Assembly (NCBI RefSeq): GCF_010974945.1
Contig: NZ_JAAIVB010000014.1
Location: forward strand, 1 to 64,000
Reading direction: 5' to 3'
Length of the DNA: 64,000 bases
Source: Noviherbaspirillum galbum
GTDB taxonomy: Bacteria > Pseudomonadota > Gammaproteobacteria > Burkholderiales > Burkholderiaceae_D
Shown here one piece after another: positions 8,501 to 17,443 of the stretch (the first letter of the stretch is position 1; each line of letters starts with the position of its first letter). The notes beneath the pieces were generated by a model. That model did not search any database. It saw nothing but the letters and a program-made list of their open reading frames with translations, and was not told the origin of the DNA. Both the position numbers and the translations under genes were made by a program.

Positions 8501-10673
8501 AGGTCCAGCCGCGCTGGTCCTCGAAACGCCAGTAGTATTCGCGGTTCTCGCGGAACAGCCGCACCGGCATGGATGCCGCGGGCTTGAGCTTGCCGTCCTT
8601 GTCGGCGCGCACCACCTCGAAGTCGGCCGGGCTGTTTTCCGGCGCGTAATCGCCGGTGAAGAGCGGACGGATGCCGACGATGACATCCGCCGGCCAGAGC
8701 ACGCGCTCGATGCTGCGCACCACGGGGCGGCCGCCGGATTCGAGCAGGCTGACGGTGGCACGCACCGTGACCGGCGAACGCCGCTCGGCGACCGACGACA
8801 GGTCCACCGCGAGTTGTCCCTTGCCCTGCTCGTCCAGCGCTTGTTCCTCGAGTTCCTTGCGGCTCTTCAGGTCATCATCGTTGGCGTCGCCGAACTCGAA
8901 GCCAGGGAAGACTTTCGCCAGGGGATTCTTGTTGCGCTCGAACTGCGCCACCGCCAGCAGGCGATTGCCGGACGCCGGCGCGCCATACAGGTAGCTGCCG
9001 CCGACGTCCACGTCGAAGGCGTCGTCGGGAGACAGCAGCGCCTGCTTGCTGGCGAGATCGAGCTTCATGCGTTCCGGCAGGAATTCCTCGACGCCGAAAC
9101 GGAAGCTCGTGCCAGGAACCTTGTCCGCCGGATCGTTGCGCAATTCCAGGGTCCAGAAGCCGGTGGGCGCGTCGGCGGGCAGGTCGATGCGCTTGAGGTA
9201 ATAGCCCGGGAAGCGCTCGTCGGATTTCCAGGTGGCGGTGAACTGGCTCTTGCCGTCGGGGCGCTTGAGGACCGCCTGCACAGGCTGGGATGGGACGGGG
9301 CGTCCGTCGGCGTCGCGCGCCAGCACCGACAGGTCGAAGGTTTCGCCCGGCCGGTAGAGGTTGCGGCCCGAATAGGCGAACAGCCGCACCGGCTTGTAGG
9401 GCGCGCCGGTGATGTCGTATTCGCTGAGATCGAGCGCCGGTTCCTTCAAGGCAAGCAGGGACACCTGCTTGTCCTTGCGGGCGATGACCACCTTGGCATT
9501 CTTCGGCTGTTCCGGGAACACCGCGTGGCCTTCGCCATCGGTCTCGGCGCGGCCGAGCACCTTGCCCTGGTTGTCGAGCCAGCTCACCTCCACGCCCCGG
9601 ATCGCGCGGCCGTCGGTCAGCGAGCTGACGAAGGCGTCGGCGCTCTTGCTGAACTGGCGCAGGTGCAGGCCGAGATCGCTGACATAGAAATAGGTCGCCT
9701 GGTAGTCGTAGCGGAAGCGGCCGGGCTGGCTCATCACCGCCACATAGACGCCGGGTTCCTGCAATTCCTTGATATCCTCGACGGGAATGTAGGTGACGCC
9801 GCGCTTGTTTTCCTTCTGCTCGGTCAGGAAGCGGCCGAGATACACGCTGTCGGTCATGTTGCGCAGGTCGTCGAGCTGGTAGAGCTGCACCGCGCCCTTC
9901 AGACTGCTGCGACGCCAGTCGTAGTCGGTGTCGACGTTCTCTTCCTCATCCTCGCCTTTCGGCTTGTTTTCCTGCTTCGGTTTGGCGCCGGCGATCACCC
10001 GGTCGAGGAAGCGTGGCAGCTGGTCGTTCTTCACCCTGAGGAACTGGACATCGACCTCCGGCACGTTGACCGTCACCACCGGCAGGCCGCCATTCTGCCG
10101 CGCCGGCAGCACCATGCCGTTGCTGGCGAAGTAGTAGGCCGGCGAGACGGGTGCGGTCAGCACCGAGTAACGCGATTCCTCCGCCAGCGTCTTGCCGCCC
10201 TTCGCGGGAAGGCCTACTTGTACCTGCACGACGTAGCGGGTCTCGGGCTTGATGTGGGGGAAGAACAGCAGGCGCGGATTGTCGCCCACTACCCAGGCAC
10301 CCTGCACGATCTTGCCCTTCGCGATGTCGGTGTCCTCGGGCCTGGTGCTGACGACGTAGGCCTTGTTCCGGCCGGGACGCGGCGTGTCGTCATCGGCGTC
10401 CTGGTCGTCTTTCTTCGCGGGCGCGCCGGAGGACGGCATCTCATAGACGCGGATGAACTTGTCGTAGGAGGTGCGCGGGTCGAGCGGCAGGCTGAAGCTC
10501 AGGGCCAGGGCTGGCGCGCCGTCGAGGCTGCGGTCGGCGGCGTCGACGAGGGTGAAGCTGGCGTTGGGATCGGAGGAGGTGGAGTCCGATGCCTTGTTAC
10601 GTTCGAACCACCAGAACGCCGCAGCCACAAGCAGGAAAACGAGTACAACAACACCGGCAATCTTCTTGCGCAT
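5574..10673 (-). CDS. bacterial alpha-2-macroglobulin
   Basis: This 1699-residue protein has an N-terminal membrane anchor (residues 2-21, no lipobox cysteine) and then an extracytoplasmic chain. It includes macroglobulin-type segments such as YRPGETFDLSVLARD, and the thioester motif YGCAEQ with Cys1211 and Gln1214 on an alpha-helical domain. Such proteins trap attacking proteases through the thioester and are thought to protect the periplasm alongside PBP1C. The ATG at 10673 opens the anchor; a GTG 48 bp upstream is also in frame but adds residues of no clear use. An Asp/Glu-rich insert lies near residues 240-255. Family type is sure; the use of an uncleaved anchor instead of a lipoprotein signal is read from the sequence. 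Confidence 0.92.
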   Translation of the reverse strand: MRKKIAGVVVLVFLLVAAAFWWFERNKASDSTSSDPNASFTLVDAADRSLDGAPALALSFSLPLDPRTSYDKFIRVYEMPSSGAPAKKDDQDADDDTPRPGRNKAYVVSTRPEDTDIAKGKIVQGAWVVGDNPRLLFFPHIKPETRYVVQVQVGLPAKGGKTLAEESRYSVLTAPVSPAYYFASNGMVLPARQNGGLPVVTVNVPEVDVQFLRVKNDQLPRFLDRVIAGAKPKQENKPKGEDEEENVDTDYDWRRSSLKGAVQLYQLDDLRNMTDSVYLGRFLTEQKENKRGVTYIPVEDIKELQEPGVYVAVMSQPGRFRYDYQATYFYVSDLGLHLRQFSKSADAFVSSLTDGRAIRGVEVSWLDNQGKVLGRAETDGEGHAVFPEQPKNAKVVIARKDKQVSLLALKEPALDLSEYDITGAPYKPVRLFAYSGRNLYRPGETFDLSVLARDADGRPVPSQPVQAVLKRPDGKSQFTATWKSDERFPGYYLKRIDLPADAPTGFWTLELRNDPADKVPGTSFRFGVEEFLPERMKLDLASKQALLSPDDAFDVDVGGSYLYGAPASGNRLLAVAQFERNKNPLAKVFPGFEFGDANDDDLKSRKELEEQALDEQGKGQLAVDLSSVAERRSPVTVRATVSLLESGGRPVVRSIERVLWPADVIVGIRPLFTGDYAPENSPADFEVVRADKDGKLKPAASMPVRLFRENREYYWRFEDQRGWTSGFTETDELVDTSSVSVPAGGRGKLRLPVRYGRYRIEITDPETNLQTVYRFYVGWSARTDESQGVRPDRVALKLDKAAYRDGDTVHLTINPPHAGEALVTVEGDRTLWTRRISVSGNSAALDIPLDPEWKRHDLYVTVLVLRPGNEGDRVTPARALGIAHLPLDRANRKLDVTLEAPQKALPETSVKVRVKAPAAKGQQAFVTLSAVDAGILNITRFASPDPHGFFFGKLRYGPDQHDIYGRLIEKMQGQKGKLKFGGDNTPKPTRSLPKKVKLVDLFSGPVKLNEQGEADITLNLPDFNGTLRLMAVVAAPDRFGAKDAEMTVAAPLVAELATPRFLSFGDTAMVALDLHNLSGATKQLKVGISGGEGLAFQDAERSLTLKDQQKQTLRFPVEAKGVPGLHTVTVKVNGEQIKLERVFGLTVQAPTPQQQISRRFSIKPGETLDIRDAELSGLHRGSVSAHLSLSNKAPIDVRSAIQGLLTYPYGCAEQTTSTAYPHVFIDEDAARRFGLKPFSREKRVEMLDQAVARLGAMQAPNGGFSLWGNMSEYEYWLSAYVTAFLQDAREQGFGVPDAMYSKAMDFLLRGLQEGVSRIPAKQAANPGGVWQGDQQANNRRFGVLAYGGYVLAREKKVPLATLRQLYESREQAHSGLALVQLGIALKLMGDHEKSEIALKEGVTKPRDSGYWWWDYGSPLRDAALSYALLERHQLMLDARDGLINTMVSEMESHRYTSTQEKLALFLVGRAYTQAPTEKWTATIAGARQEDVSGTATHFREVAAGELVNGLKIANTSKEKLYVELSMGGNPVKQPAARNDPIELSRSLHAPDGSAIGNRTLKVGESVLVHVTVKSRTLIGTGMVVDRIPAGLEIENQNIVQGEQMGAVTIAGVNPVEAMRDARIQHVEFRDDRFVAAARLDYNVLHLFYRARVVTPGKFVVPPLYAEDMYRPDLYGLTGGSDSLIVAEANARDPKKAEGK

Positions 10674-10805
10674 GAACGGCCCCGATGGAAGAAAGACAAT
10701 ACCGCGTGATGTTATTTGCACGAAAGCAAATTGTCACGCAGTGTTGGTTCTTTATACGGCCCTAATTCATGCGAAAAGAGAATCCTTGGTTAAAGCGGCG
10801 GCAGC

Positions 10806-11843
10806 CTAAGATGTTGCATCCGTGGCCAGCAAGCGCGCGAGCACGCCCCTGCTGTCATGCGCCGCCCGACGCAAGCGGTCATTCACGCCAAGCCAGTTGA
10901 CCTGCGCGGGTGGGGTCTCGATGAGAATGATAGCCGCCTGGCACGCATCCATCCCGCGCAATGCCGCGTAGAGACCGTAGGCATAGCCGGCGGGGTCCGA
11001 CGGCAGCTTGCATGCCGCATCGGCGTCTCCCGCGGCATGCGGCAGGTAGCTGATCAAGGCCACGCGCTTGCCGGCGGCACGCAGGCCTTGCACGGTAGCG
11101 GTCAGTTCGGCGGAGGTGACCAGCGCAACCGGCGTGCGCGGCGCGTAGTGCGCTTCCAGCGTGCCGGAGGCGCGCGGCGCGGCGCTGTCAGGAAGAGTTG
11201 GGGTCTTGCCCAGCACGCGGGCGATGTCGTCCACGCTGACATGCCCGGGCCGCAGCAGCACCGGGCCGTGCGTCGCGATGCGCGACAGATCGATGATGGT
11301 GGATTCGATGCCGACCGTGCTCTGGCCGCCGTCGAGGATGGCGGCAACCGGGCTGCCTTGCCCTTCGCCGAATTCGTCGCGCACGTGTTGCGCGGTGGTC
11401 GGGCTGACGTGGCCGAAGCGGTTGGCGCTGGGCGCGGCGACGCCGCCCTTGCCGTTCTTGAATGCCGTCAGCATGGCCTGGGCCACCGGGTGCGCGGGGC
11501 AGCGCAGGCCGATGCTGTCCTGGCCGCCGGACACGGTATCCGGGATGTGCTCGGCGCGCTTGAGGATGAGTGTCAGCGGACCGGGCCAGAAGGCGTCGAT
11601 GAGCGCCCGCGCTTCATGGGGAATGTCGCTGGCCCAGTGCGCGATGTCCGCATCCGGGGCGACGTGCACGATGACCGGATGATTCGACGGCCGGCCCTTG
11701 GCGGCATAGATCTTGTTCACCGCTGACGGATTCTCGGCATCCGCGCCGAGGCCGTAGACGGTCTCGGTGGGAAAGGCCACCAGCTCCCCCTGTTCCAGCA
11801 GGCGGGCGGCGCGGTCGATGGCGTCCTGGGTTACATCGTTCAT
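10806..11843 (-). CDS. tsaC: L-threonylcarbamoyladenylate synthase, Sua5 type
   Basis: The enzyme makes threonylcarbamoyl-AMP from threonine, bicarbonate and ATP for the t6A37 modification of ANN-decoding tRNAs. At 345 residues it is the long Sua5 form: a YrdC/TsaC catalytic domain (FPTETVYGLGADA, KGRPSNHPVIVHV, SANRFGHVSPTTA) and a C-terminal Sua5 domain joined by a linker with GTLEAHYAPRTPV. The ATG at 11843 begins just before the conserved region; an upstream in-frame extension overlaps purK and is rejected. It starts 7 bp after the purK stop and is the last gene of purC-purE-purK-tsaC. No clear Shine-Dalgarno site is seen, which suggests translational coupling to purK. Confidence 0.93.
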   Translation of the reverse strand: MNDVTQDAIDRAARLLEQGELVAFPTETVYGLGADAENPSAVNKIYAAKGRPSNHPVIVHVAPDADIAHWASDIPHEARALIDAFWPGPLTLILKRAEHIPDTVSGGQDSIGLRCPAHPVAQAMLTAFKNGKGGVAAPSANRFGHVSPTTAQHVRDEFGEGQGSPVAAILDGGQSTVGIESTIIDLSRIATHGPVLLRPGHVSVDDIARVLGKTPTLPDSAAPRASGTLEAHYAPRTPVALVTSAELTATVQGLRAAGKRVALISYLPHAAGDADAACKLPSDPAGYAYGLYAALRGMDACQAAIILIETPPAQVNWLGVNDRLRRAAHDSRGVLARLLATDATS

Positions 11844-11850
11844 GAGAGCA

Positions 11851-13044
11851 TCAGAGCGGAATGCCGAGGATCGCGCAGGCTTGCCGCAGGCTGTCCTGCG
11901 CCTCTGCGAGCGTCGGCGCGACGAAGGTGACGTGGCCCATCTTGCGGCCGCGGCGCGGATCGTCCTTGCCGTAGAGGTGGAGGTTGGCGCCCGGCAGCGC
12001 CAGCACCGCGTCCCACGCGGGTTCGCGCGCGGCATTGCCCTCGCCTTCGAACCAGACGTCGCCCAGGATGTTGAGCATCACCGCCGGCGAATGCTGGCGC
12101 ACGTCGCCCAGCGGCAGACGCGCCATGGCGCGGGCCTGCTGCGCGAACTGGCTGGTGACGCAGGCGTCGATGGTGTAGTGGCCGCTGTTGTGGGGACGCG
12201 GCGCCATTTCATTGACGACCAGCGAGCCGTCCTGCAGCACGAAGAATTCGATGCACAGCACGCCGACATAACCCAGGCGTTCGATCAGCACCAGCGCCGC
12301 GTCCTGCGCCTTGCGTGCGCATTCGGCGGTGACGTTCGGACCGGGCACGGTGGTGGTGAACAGGATGCCGTCGCGGTGCACGTTCTCGGCGATCGGATAC
12401 ACCACCGACGCGCCGTTATGGCCGCGCGCCGCCAGCACCGACACCTCGTAGGCCAGGGGCAGCATCTTTTCCAGCAGGCAGGTGACGTTGCCCATCTTCT
12501 CGAAGGCGGCGCGGACGTCCTCGCGCGTCTTCACGCGGACCTGTCCCTTGCCGTCGTAGCCCATGCGCACCGTCTTGAGGATGCCGGGCAGCAGGTCGTC
12601 GGCAATGTCCTCGATGTCTTGCAGCGAGGCGATGGTCTTGTGCGGCGCGGGCAGCACGCCCGACGCCTGCGCGTTGTCGGTGAAGAAGCGCTTTTCCTCG
12701 ATGCGGCTCTGCGCGACCGACACGCAGGCAGCGTTCGGCGCGACGAAGCAGTGGTCGGCGAGGCGCGCCATGCTTTGCGCGGGGACGTTCTCGAATTCCG
12801 TCGTCACCGCGACGCATTGGCCGGCAAGTTCGCCCAAAGCTTGCTCATCGCCGTAGCCGGCGCAGATCAGGTGGTCGGCCGCGTGGCCGGCGGGGCAATC
12901 CTTGGCCGGTTCGAGCACCGCGACCTTGAAGCCCATCATCTGCGCGGCATGGACGAACATGCGGCCGAGCTGGCCGCCGCCCATCACGCCCAGCCAGGTG
13001 GGCGGCGTGGCGGAGGGAAGGAAGGCCGGGGTCTTGTCGCTCAT
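11851..13044 (-). CDS. purK: 5-(carboxyamino)imidazole ribonucleotide synthase
   Basis: PurK carboxylates aminoimidazole ribonucleotide with ATP and bicarbonate to give N5-CAIR, the substrate of PurE encoded just upstream. The 397-residue ATP-grasp protein shows [12 protein letters not shown] near the N-terminus, [11 protein letters not shown] in the ATP-binding region, and [15 protein letters not shown] near the metal site. Two starts are possible: GTG at 13056, which overlaps the purE stop, or ATG at 13044. I use the ATG, but the overlap makes translational coupling likely in either case. Confidence 0.95.
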   Translation of the reverse strand: MSDKTPAFLPSATPPTWLGVMGGGQLGRMFVHAAQMMGFKVAVLEPAKDCPAGHAADHLICAGYGDEQALGELAGQCVAVTTEFENVPAQSMARLADHCFVAPNAACVSVAQSRIEEKRFFTDNAQASGVLPAPHKTIASLQDIEDIADDLLPGILKTVRMGYDGKGQVRVKTREDVRAAFEKMGNVTCLLEKMLPLAYEVSVLAARGHNGASVVYPIAENVHRDGILFTTTVPGPNVTAECARKAQDAALVLIERLGYVGVLCIEFFVLQDGSLVVNEMAPRPHNSGHYTIDACVTSQFAQQARAMARLPLGDVRQHSPAVMLNILGDVWFEGEGNAAREPAWDAVLALPGANLHLYGKDDPRRGRKMGHVTFVAPTLAEAQDSLRQACAILGIPL

Positions 13045-13052
13045 GGTCCGGC

Positions 13053-13562
13053 TCACAGCGGCAGGGTCATGTCGAGCGCGGCCTGGGTCTGCTTCGCGCG
13101 GAAATCCTGCAGGCGCTGCGCCAGGGCCTCGTCGGTGGCGGCGAGGATGGCGATGGCGGTGAGCGCGGCATTGGCGGCGCCCGCCTCGCCGATGGCGAAG
13201 GTGGATACCGGCACGCCCTTGGGCATCTGCACGATGGAAAGCAGCGAGTCCTCGCCGCGCAGGTACTTGGAAGGCACCGGCACGCCGAGTACGGGAACGA
13301 TGGTCTTGGCGGCGACCATGCCGGGCAGGTGGGCCGCGCCGCCCGCGCCGGCGATGATGGCGCGCAGGCCGCGCTGGCGGGCCGACTCGGCATAGGCGAA
13401 CATCTGGTCGGGCATGCGGTGCGCGGAAATCACCTGCGCTTCATGCGGCACGCCGAAGTCCCTGAGCATGTTGACGGCGTGCTGCATCACGTCCCAGTCG
13501 GAGGACGATCCCATGATCACGCCGACCAGCGGCGCTCCCTTGCTCGCGTCGTTATTCGCCAT
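13053..13562 (-). CDS. purE: N5-carboxyaminoimidazole ribonucleotide mutase
   Basis: PurE moves the carboxyl group of N5-CAIR to give CAIR in purine synthesis. The 169-residue protein has the family signature: [14 protein letters not shown], the phosphate-binding [10 protein letters not shown] with the catalytic histidine, and the [13 protein letters not shown] loop. It begins 1 bp after the purC stop and overlaps or abuts purK, so the three pur genes form one compact transcript. Confidence 0.96.
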   Translation of the reverse strand: MANNDASKGAPLVGVIMGSSSDWDVMQHAVNMLRDFGVPHEAQVISAHRMPDQMFAYAESARQRGLRAIIAGAGGAAHLPGMVAAKTIVPVLGVPVPSKYLRGEDSLLSIVQMPKGVPVSTFAIGEAGAANAALTAIAILAATDEALAQRLQDFRAKQTQAALDMTLPL

Positions 13563-13563
13563 G

Positions 13564-14460
13564 TCAGGCCTCCAGGGTCTTGCCCGTCAGGCGTTCGAGC
13601 GCCTCGCGGTATTTCGCGCCAGTCTTCGCGATCACGTCGGCGGGCAGGGCCGGCGCGGGCGCGGTCTTGTTCCAGTCGCTCAGGGTTTCGAGGTAGTCAC
13701 GCACGAACTGCTTGTCGAAGGACGGCGGGGAGATGCCGGGCGCATAGGAGTCGGCGGGCCAGAAGCGCGAGGAATCGGCGGTCAGGACTTCGTCCATCAG
13801 GTGCAGCGTGCCGTTGTCGTCGAGGCCGAATTCGAACTTGGTGTCGGCGATGATGATGCCGCGCGTGGCGGCGTAGTCGGCGGCGGTCTGGTAGAGCTGG
13901 ATGGCGACGTCGCGGATCTTGGCGGCGAGTTCGCGGCCGATGCGGCTTTCCATGTCGGCGAAGCTGATGTTTTCGTCGTGCTCGCCGAGGTCGGCCTTGG
14001 CGGCCGGGGTGAAGATGGGTTGGGCCAGCTTGTCGGCCTGGCGCAGGCCGGGTGGCAAGGCGATGCCGCAGATGGCGCCGGTGGCCTGGTAGTCCTTCCA
14101 GCCGGAACCGATGATGTAGCCGCGCACCACAGCTTCGACGAGGATGGGCTTGAGGCGCTTGGCCACCACGGAACGGCCCTTGACCTGGTCCACCTCGTTT
14201 GGCGCCACCACGCTCTCGGGCGTCACGCCAGTCAGGTGGTTCGGCACGATGTGGCCGAGCTTCTCGAACCAGAAGTCGCTCATCTGGTTCAGCACCATGC
14301 CCTTGCCGGGAATCGGCTCGTTCATGACCACGTCGAAGGCGGAGAGGCGATCGGTGGTGACGATGAGGATCTTGTCGTCGCCGACGGCGTAGTTGTCGCG
14401 CACCTTGCCGCGACCGAGCAGCGGCAGGGAATGGAGGGTGGACTGGTAGAGGCTGTTCAT
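13564..14460 (-). CDS. purC: phosphoribosylaminoimidazole-succinocarboxamide synthase
   Basis: PurC joins aspartate to CAIR using ATP, the step after PurE. The 298-residue protein has the SAICAR synthetase motifs [32 protein letters not shown] and [14 protein letters not shown]. The ATG at 14460 follows GGAA at a suitable distance; the longer in-frame start would translate repeat DNA and is rejected. It is the first gene of purC-purE-purK-tsaC. Confidence 0.95.
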   Translation of the reverse strand: MNSLYQSTLHSLPLLGRGKVRDNYAVGDDKILIVTTDRLSAFDVVMNEPIPGKGMVLNQMSDFWFEKLGHIVPNHLTGVTPESVVAPNEVDQVKGRSVVAKRLKPILVEAVVRGYIIGSGWKDYQATGAICGIALPPGLRQADKLAQPIFTPAAKADLGEHDENISFADMESRIGRELAAKIRDVAIQLYQTAADYAATRGIIIADTKFEFGLDDNGTLHLMDEVLTADSSRFWPADSYAPGISPPSFDKQFVRDYLETLSDWNKTAPAPALPADVIAKTGAKYREALERLTGKTLEA

Positions 14461-14501
14461 AGGGAGTTCCAAGAGATCCCTCCCCTCCAAGTCTGCGCTG
14501 G

Positions 14502-14672
14502 CCTCCCTCCCCTTCAAGGGGAGGGTTGGGGCGGGGATGGGTTTCCGGCGCGATCAAAGAAAGGCATTGATGGATCGAGACCTGCATGGACGTTGCCAGC
14601 GGACCGAATGCTGTTCTTTACCCGCGACCGAACCCCATCCCCACCACCGCCCTCCCCTTGAAGAGGAGGGAG
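14502..14672. repeat. inverted pair of CCCTCCCCTTCAAGGGGAGGG-type repeats
   Basis: The left arm (14502-14547) contains CTCCCTCCCCTTCAAGGGGA followed by a TTGGGGCGGGGATGGGTTTC tail. The right arm (14630-14672) is the same unit in reverse order with small changes. About 80 bp of unique sequence lies between them. The unit is itself palindromic and is a dispersed intergenic repeat widely seen in proteobacteria. It lies just upstream of purC and may be transcribed with its leader. Confidence 0.7.
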
Positions 14673-14739
14673 CGAAGCCGGGCGCCCGTTGGAGGGCAAG
14701 GAGCATGGCAGGGAAATCCTGCCAAACCAAAAAACCAAA

Positions 14740-14766
14740 CCGGCGGCGTGCATCGCACGTCGCCGG
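14740..14766 (-). terminator. Rho-independent terminator of fba
   Basis: A 12-bp stem with one G-T wobble (CCGGCGGCGTGC pairing with GCACGTCGCCGG) closes a 3-base loop. Read on the minus strand it is followed by TTTGGTTTTTTGG, 31 bp after the fba stop. Confidence 0.85.
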
Positions 14767-14797
14767 CTTTACTTGCTTTTCTTGCGAAGGCGGTATT

Positions 14798-15862
14798 TTA
14801 CTGCACGATCTGCGACAGTTCACCCTTCTTGTACTTCTCGGCGATCTTTTCGAGGGGAATCGGCTTGATCTTGCCGGCCTGGCCCTCGCAGCCGAAGGCG
14901 ATGAAGCGGGACTTGCAGATGACCTTGGCGGCTTCGCGGGCCGGCTTGAGGTATTCGCGCGGATCGAACTTGGAAGGGTTCTCGGCGAAGAAGCGGCGGA
15001 TCGCGGCGGTCATTGCCAGGCGGATATCGGTGTCGATGTTGATCTTGCGCACGCCGTGCTTGATGCCTTCCTGGATTTCCTCGACCGGCACGCCATATGT
15101 TTCCTTCATGTCGCCGCCGAACTGGCGGATCTCGGCCAGCAGTTCCTGGGGCACGGAGGAAGAGCCGTGCATCACCAGGTGGGTGTTGGGGATGCGGGCG
15201 TGGATTTCCTTGATGCGTTCGATGGCGAGGATGTCGCCGGTGGGCTTGCGCGAGAACTTGTAGGCGCCGTGCGAGGTGCCGATGGCGATGGCCAGGGCGT
15301 CGCACTGGGTCAGCTTGACGAAGTCGGCGGCCTGGTTGACGTCGGTGAGCAGCTGCTCGCGGGTCATGGTGCCTTCCGCGCCGTGGCCGTCTTCCTTGTC
15401 GCCCTTCATGGTTTCCAGCGAGCCGAGCACGCCGAGTTCGGCCTCGACGGTGACGCCGATGGCATGCGAGAACTCGACCACCTTGCGCGAGACGTCGACG
15501 TTGTACTCGTAGCTGGCGACGGACTTGCCGTCTTCCATCAGGGAGCCGTCCATCATGACGGAGGTAAAGCCGGACTTGATGGCGGCCATGCAGACGGCCG
15601 GCGACTGGCCGTGGTCCTGGTGCATCACGACGGGGATGTGCGGATAGGCTTCCACCGCCGCTTCGATCAGGTGGCGCAGGAAGGCTTCGCCGGCGTACTT
15701 GCGGGCGCCTGCCGAGGCTTGCATGATGACCGGCGCGCCGGCTTCGTCGGCGGCCTGCATGATGGCGGTAACCTGCTCGAGGTTGTTGACGTTGAATGCC
15801 GGCAAGCCGTAGCCGTTTTCAGCGGCATGGTCCAGCAACTGGCGCATGGATACGAGAGGCAT
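14798..15862 (-). CDS. fba: fructose-bisphosphate aldolase, class II
   Basis: This zinc enzyme cleaves fructose 1,6-bisphosphate to dihydroxyacetone phosphate and glyceraldehyde 3-phosphate and works in reverse in gluconeogenesis. At 354 residues it is of the class IIB (Calvin/long) type seen in betaproteobacteria. Metal-binding and catalytic segments include [50 protein letters not shown] and [15 protein letters not shown] precedes the ATG. It is the last of three glycolytic genes pgk-pyk-fba on the minus strand and ends in a strong terminator. Confidence 0.96.
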   Translation of the reverse strand: MPLVSMRQLLDHAAENGYGLPAFNVNNLEQVTAIMQAADEAGAPVIMQASAGARKYAGEAFLRHLIEAAVEAYPHIPVVMHQDHGQSPAVCMAAIKSGFTSVMMDGSLMEDGKSVASYEYNVDVSRKVVEFSHAIGVTVEAELGVLGSLETMKGDKEDGHGAEGTMTREQLLTDVNQAADFVKLTQCDALAIAIGTSHGAYKFSRKPTGDILAIERIKEIHARIPNTHLVMHGSSSVPQELLAEIRQFGGDMKETYGVPVEEIQEGIKHGVRKINIDTDIRLAMTAAIRRFFAENPSKFDPREYLKPAREAAKVICKSRFIAFGCEGQAGKIKPIPLEKIAEKYKKGELSQIVQ

Positions 15863-15920
15863 AGTGTTCTCCAGACAATAAAAACCGGTTCGAGTATTTC
15901 GTGTGAATGCGTGCGGGGGA

Positions 15921-17354
15921 TCAGACCTCGCCCACTTTCATGATCTGCAAGGCATTGGTGCCACCCACCTGCCCCATCGGCTCGCCCCAGGTGACGACTA
16001 TCATGTCACCTTTGTGCACCACGCCTTTGGCGAGCAGCAAATCCTGCGCGGCTTTGAGCACGGCTTCGCGGTCGGTCGAGTGCGCCAGCTCGAAGGTGCG
16101 CACGTTGCGGTAGAGCGCGGCCTTGCGCTGCGTGGCGAGCGAGGGCGTGAGGGCGTAGATGGGAATGTCGATGTTGTGGCGGCTCATCCACAGGGCGGTC
16201 GAGCCCGACTCGGTGAGCGCGGCGATCGCCTTCACCCGCAGGTGGTAGGCGGTGAACAGCGCGCCATAGGCGATCGACTGGTCGATGCGGGTGAAGGTGG
16301 CGTTGAGGAAGTCGGCGTCCAGCTTCACCACGTCGGATTTCTCGGCTTCAAGGCAGATTGCTGCCATGGCTTCGACGGTCTCGACCGGATACTTGCCGGC
16401 CGCCGTCTCGGCGGAGGTCATGACGGCGTCGGTGCCGTCGAGCACCGCGTTGGCCACGTCGGACACTTCGGCGCGCGTGGGCACCGCGTTGACGATCATG
16501 GATTCCATCATCTGCGTGGCGGTGATGGCGAGCTTGTTGGACGCGCGCGCCATCTTGATCATGCGCTTCTGCAGCGCCGGCACGGCGGCGTTGCCGACTT
16601 CCACCGCGAGGTCGCCGCGCGCCACCATGATGCCGTCCGACGCATCGAGGATGCCTTGCAATGCGGGAATGGCTTCGGCGCGCTCGATCTTGGCGATCAT
16701 CTGCGCCTTGTGGCGCGTGCCTTCGCCGGCGATGTTGGCCAGCTGCCGGGCCATGATCATGTCGGTGGCGTTCTTGGGAAAGGACACGGCGACATAGTCC
16801 ACCTTGATGCTCATCGCGGTCTTGATGTCTTCCATGTCCTTGGCGGTCAGCGCCGGCGCGGACAAGCCGCCGCCGAGGCGGTTGATGCCCTTGTTGTTGG
16901 ACAGCTCGCCGCCGATCTTGACGGTGGTATGGATGGCATTGCCGGCGATGCGGTCGACGGTGAGAACGATCAGGCCGTCGTTCAGCAGCAGCACGTCGTT
17001 GGGCTTGAGGTCGCGCGGCAGGTCCTTGTAGTCGAGGCCAACCTGGGCCTGGTTGCCGAGTTCGCAATCGGCGTCGAGGATGAACTTGCTGCCGTTCTCG
17101 AGGAAGATCTTGCCGCTCTCGAACTTGCCGATGCGGATCTTGGGACCCTGCAGGTCGGCCATGATGGCGACTTCCCGACCGCACTTGGCCGCCGCTTCGC
17201 GGACCATGTCGGCGCGCGCGATGTGGTCTTCCGCCTTGCCGTGGGAAAAATTCAGGCGGACGACATCCACGCCGGCCTGGATCATGCGCACCAGGGTATC
17301 CGGGTCACTGGAAGCGGGACCGATGGTGGCGACGATCTTGGTGGCTCTGTGCAT
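15921..17354 (-). CDS. pyk: pyruvate kinase
   Basis: Pyruvate kinase makes pyruvate and ATP from phosphoenolpyruvate. The 477-residue protein has [11 protein letters not shown] at the N-terminus, VVRLNFSHG, the [13 protein letters not shown] strand, the [11 protein letters not shown] motif, and a C-terminal regulatory-like domain ending in [13 protein letters not shown]. All conserved blocks are present. It lies between pgk and fba; two tandem hairpins fill the 89-bp gap to pgk, suggesting processing or partial attenuation. Confidence 0.96.
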   Translation of the reverse strand: MHRATKIVATIGPASSDPDTLVRMIQAGVDVVRLNFSHGKAEDHIARADMVREAAAKCGREVAIMADLQGPKIRIGKFESGKIFLENGSKFILDADCELGNQAQVGLDYKDLPRDLKPNDVLLLNDGLIVLTVDRIAGNAIHTTVKIGGELSNNKGINRLGGGLSAPALTAKDMEDIKTAMSIKVDYVAVSFPKNATDMIMARQLANIAGEGTRHKAQMIAKIERAEAIPALQGILDASDGIMVARGDLAVEVGNAAVPALQKRMIKMARASNKLAITATQMMESMIVNAVPTRAEVSDVANAVLDGTDAVMTSAETAAGKYPVETVEAMAAICLEAEKSDVVKLDADFLNATFTRIDQSIAYGALFTAYHLRVKAIAALTESGSTALWMSRHNIDIPIYALTPSLATQRKAALYRNVRTFELAHSTDREAVLKAAQDLLLAKGVVHKGDMIVVTWGEPMGQVGGTNALQIMKVGEV

Positions 17355-17380
17355 GTCGTTAAACCTTCACTTGCTGGTGA

Positions 17381-17426
17381 GGCAGGCTTGGCTGCGCCTG
17401 CCTGTGTGGCGGACGCGCGGTCCGCC
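17381..17426 (-). terminator. two tandem hairpins between pgk and pyk
   Basis: A 7-bp stem GGCAGGC/GCCTGCC (17381-17402, loop 8) is followed by a 7-bp stem GGCGGAC/GTCCGCC (17408-17426, loop 5). No T-run follows on the minus strand, so an attenuating or RNA-stabilising role within a pgk-pyk transcript is as likely as termination. Confidence 0.4.
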
Positions 17427-17443
17427 GGGATGGATGGCGGCGT

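Noticed and set aside
8223-10709. 828-codon plus-strand frame opposite alpha-2-macroglobulin
   Set aside because: Antisense shadow with His/Arg/Gly/Ala-rich composition and no domain.
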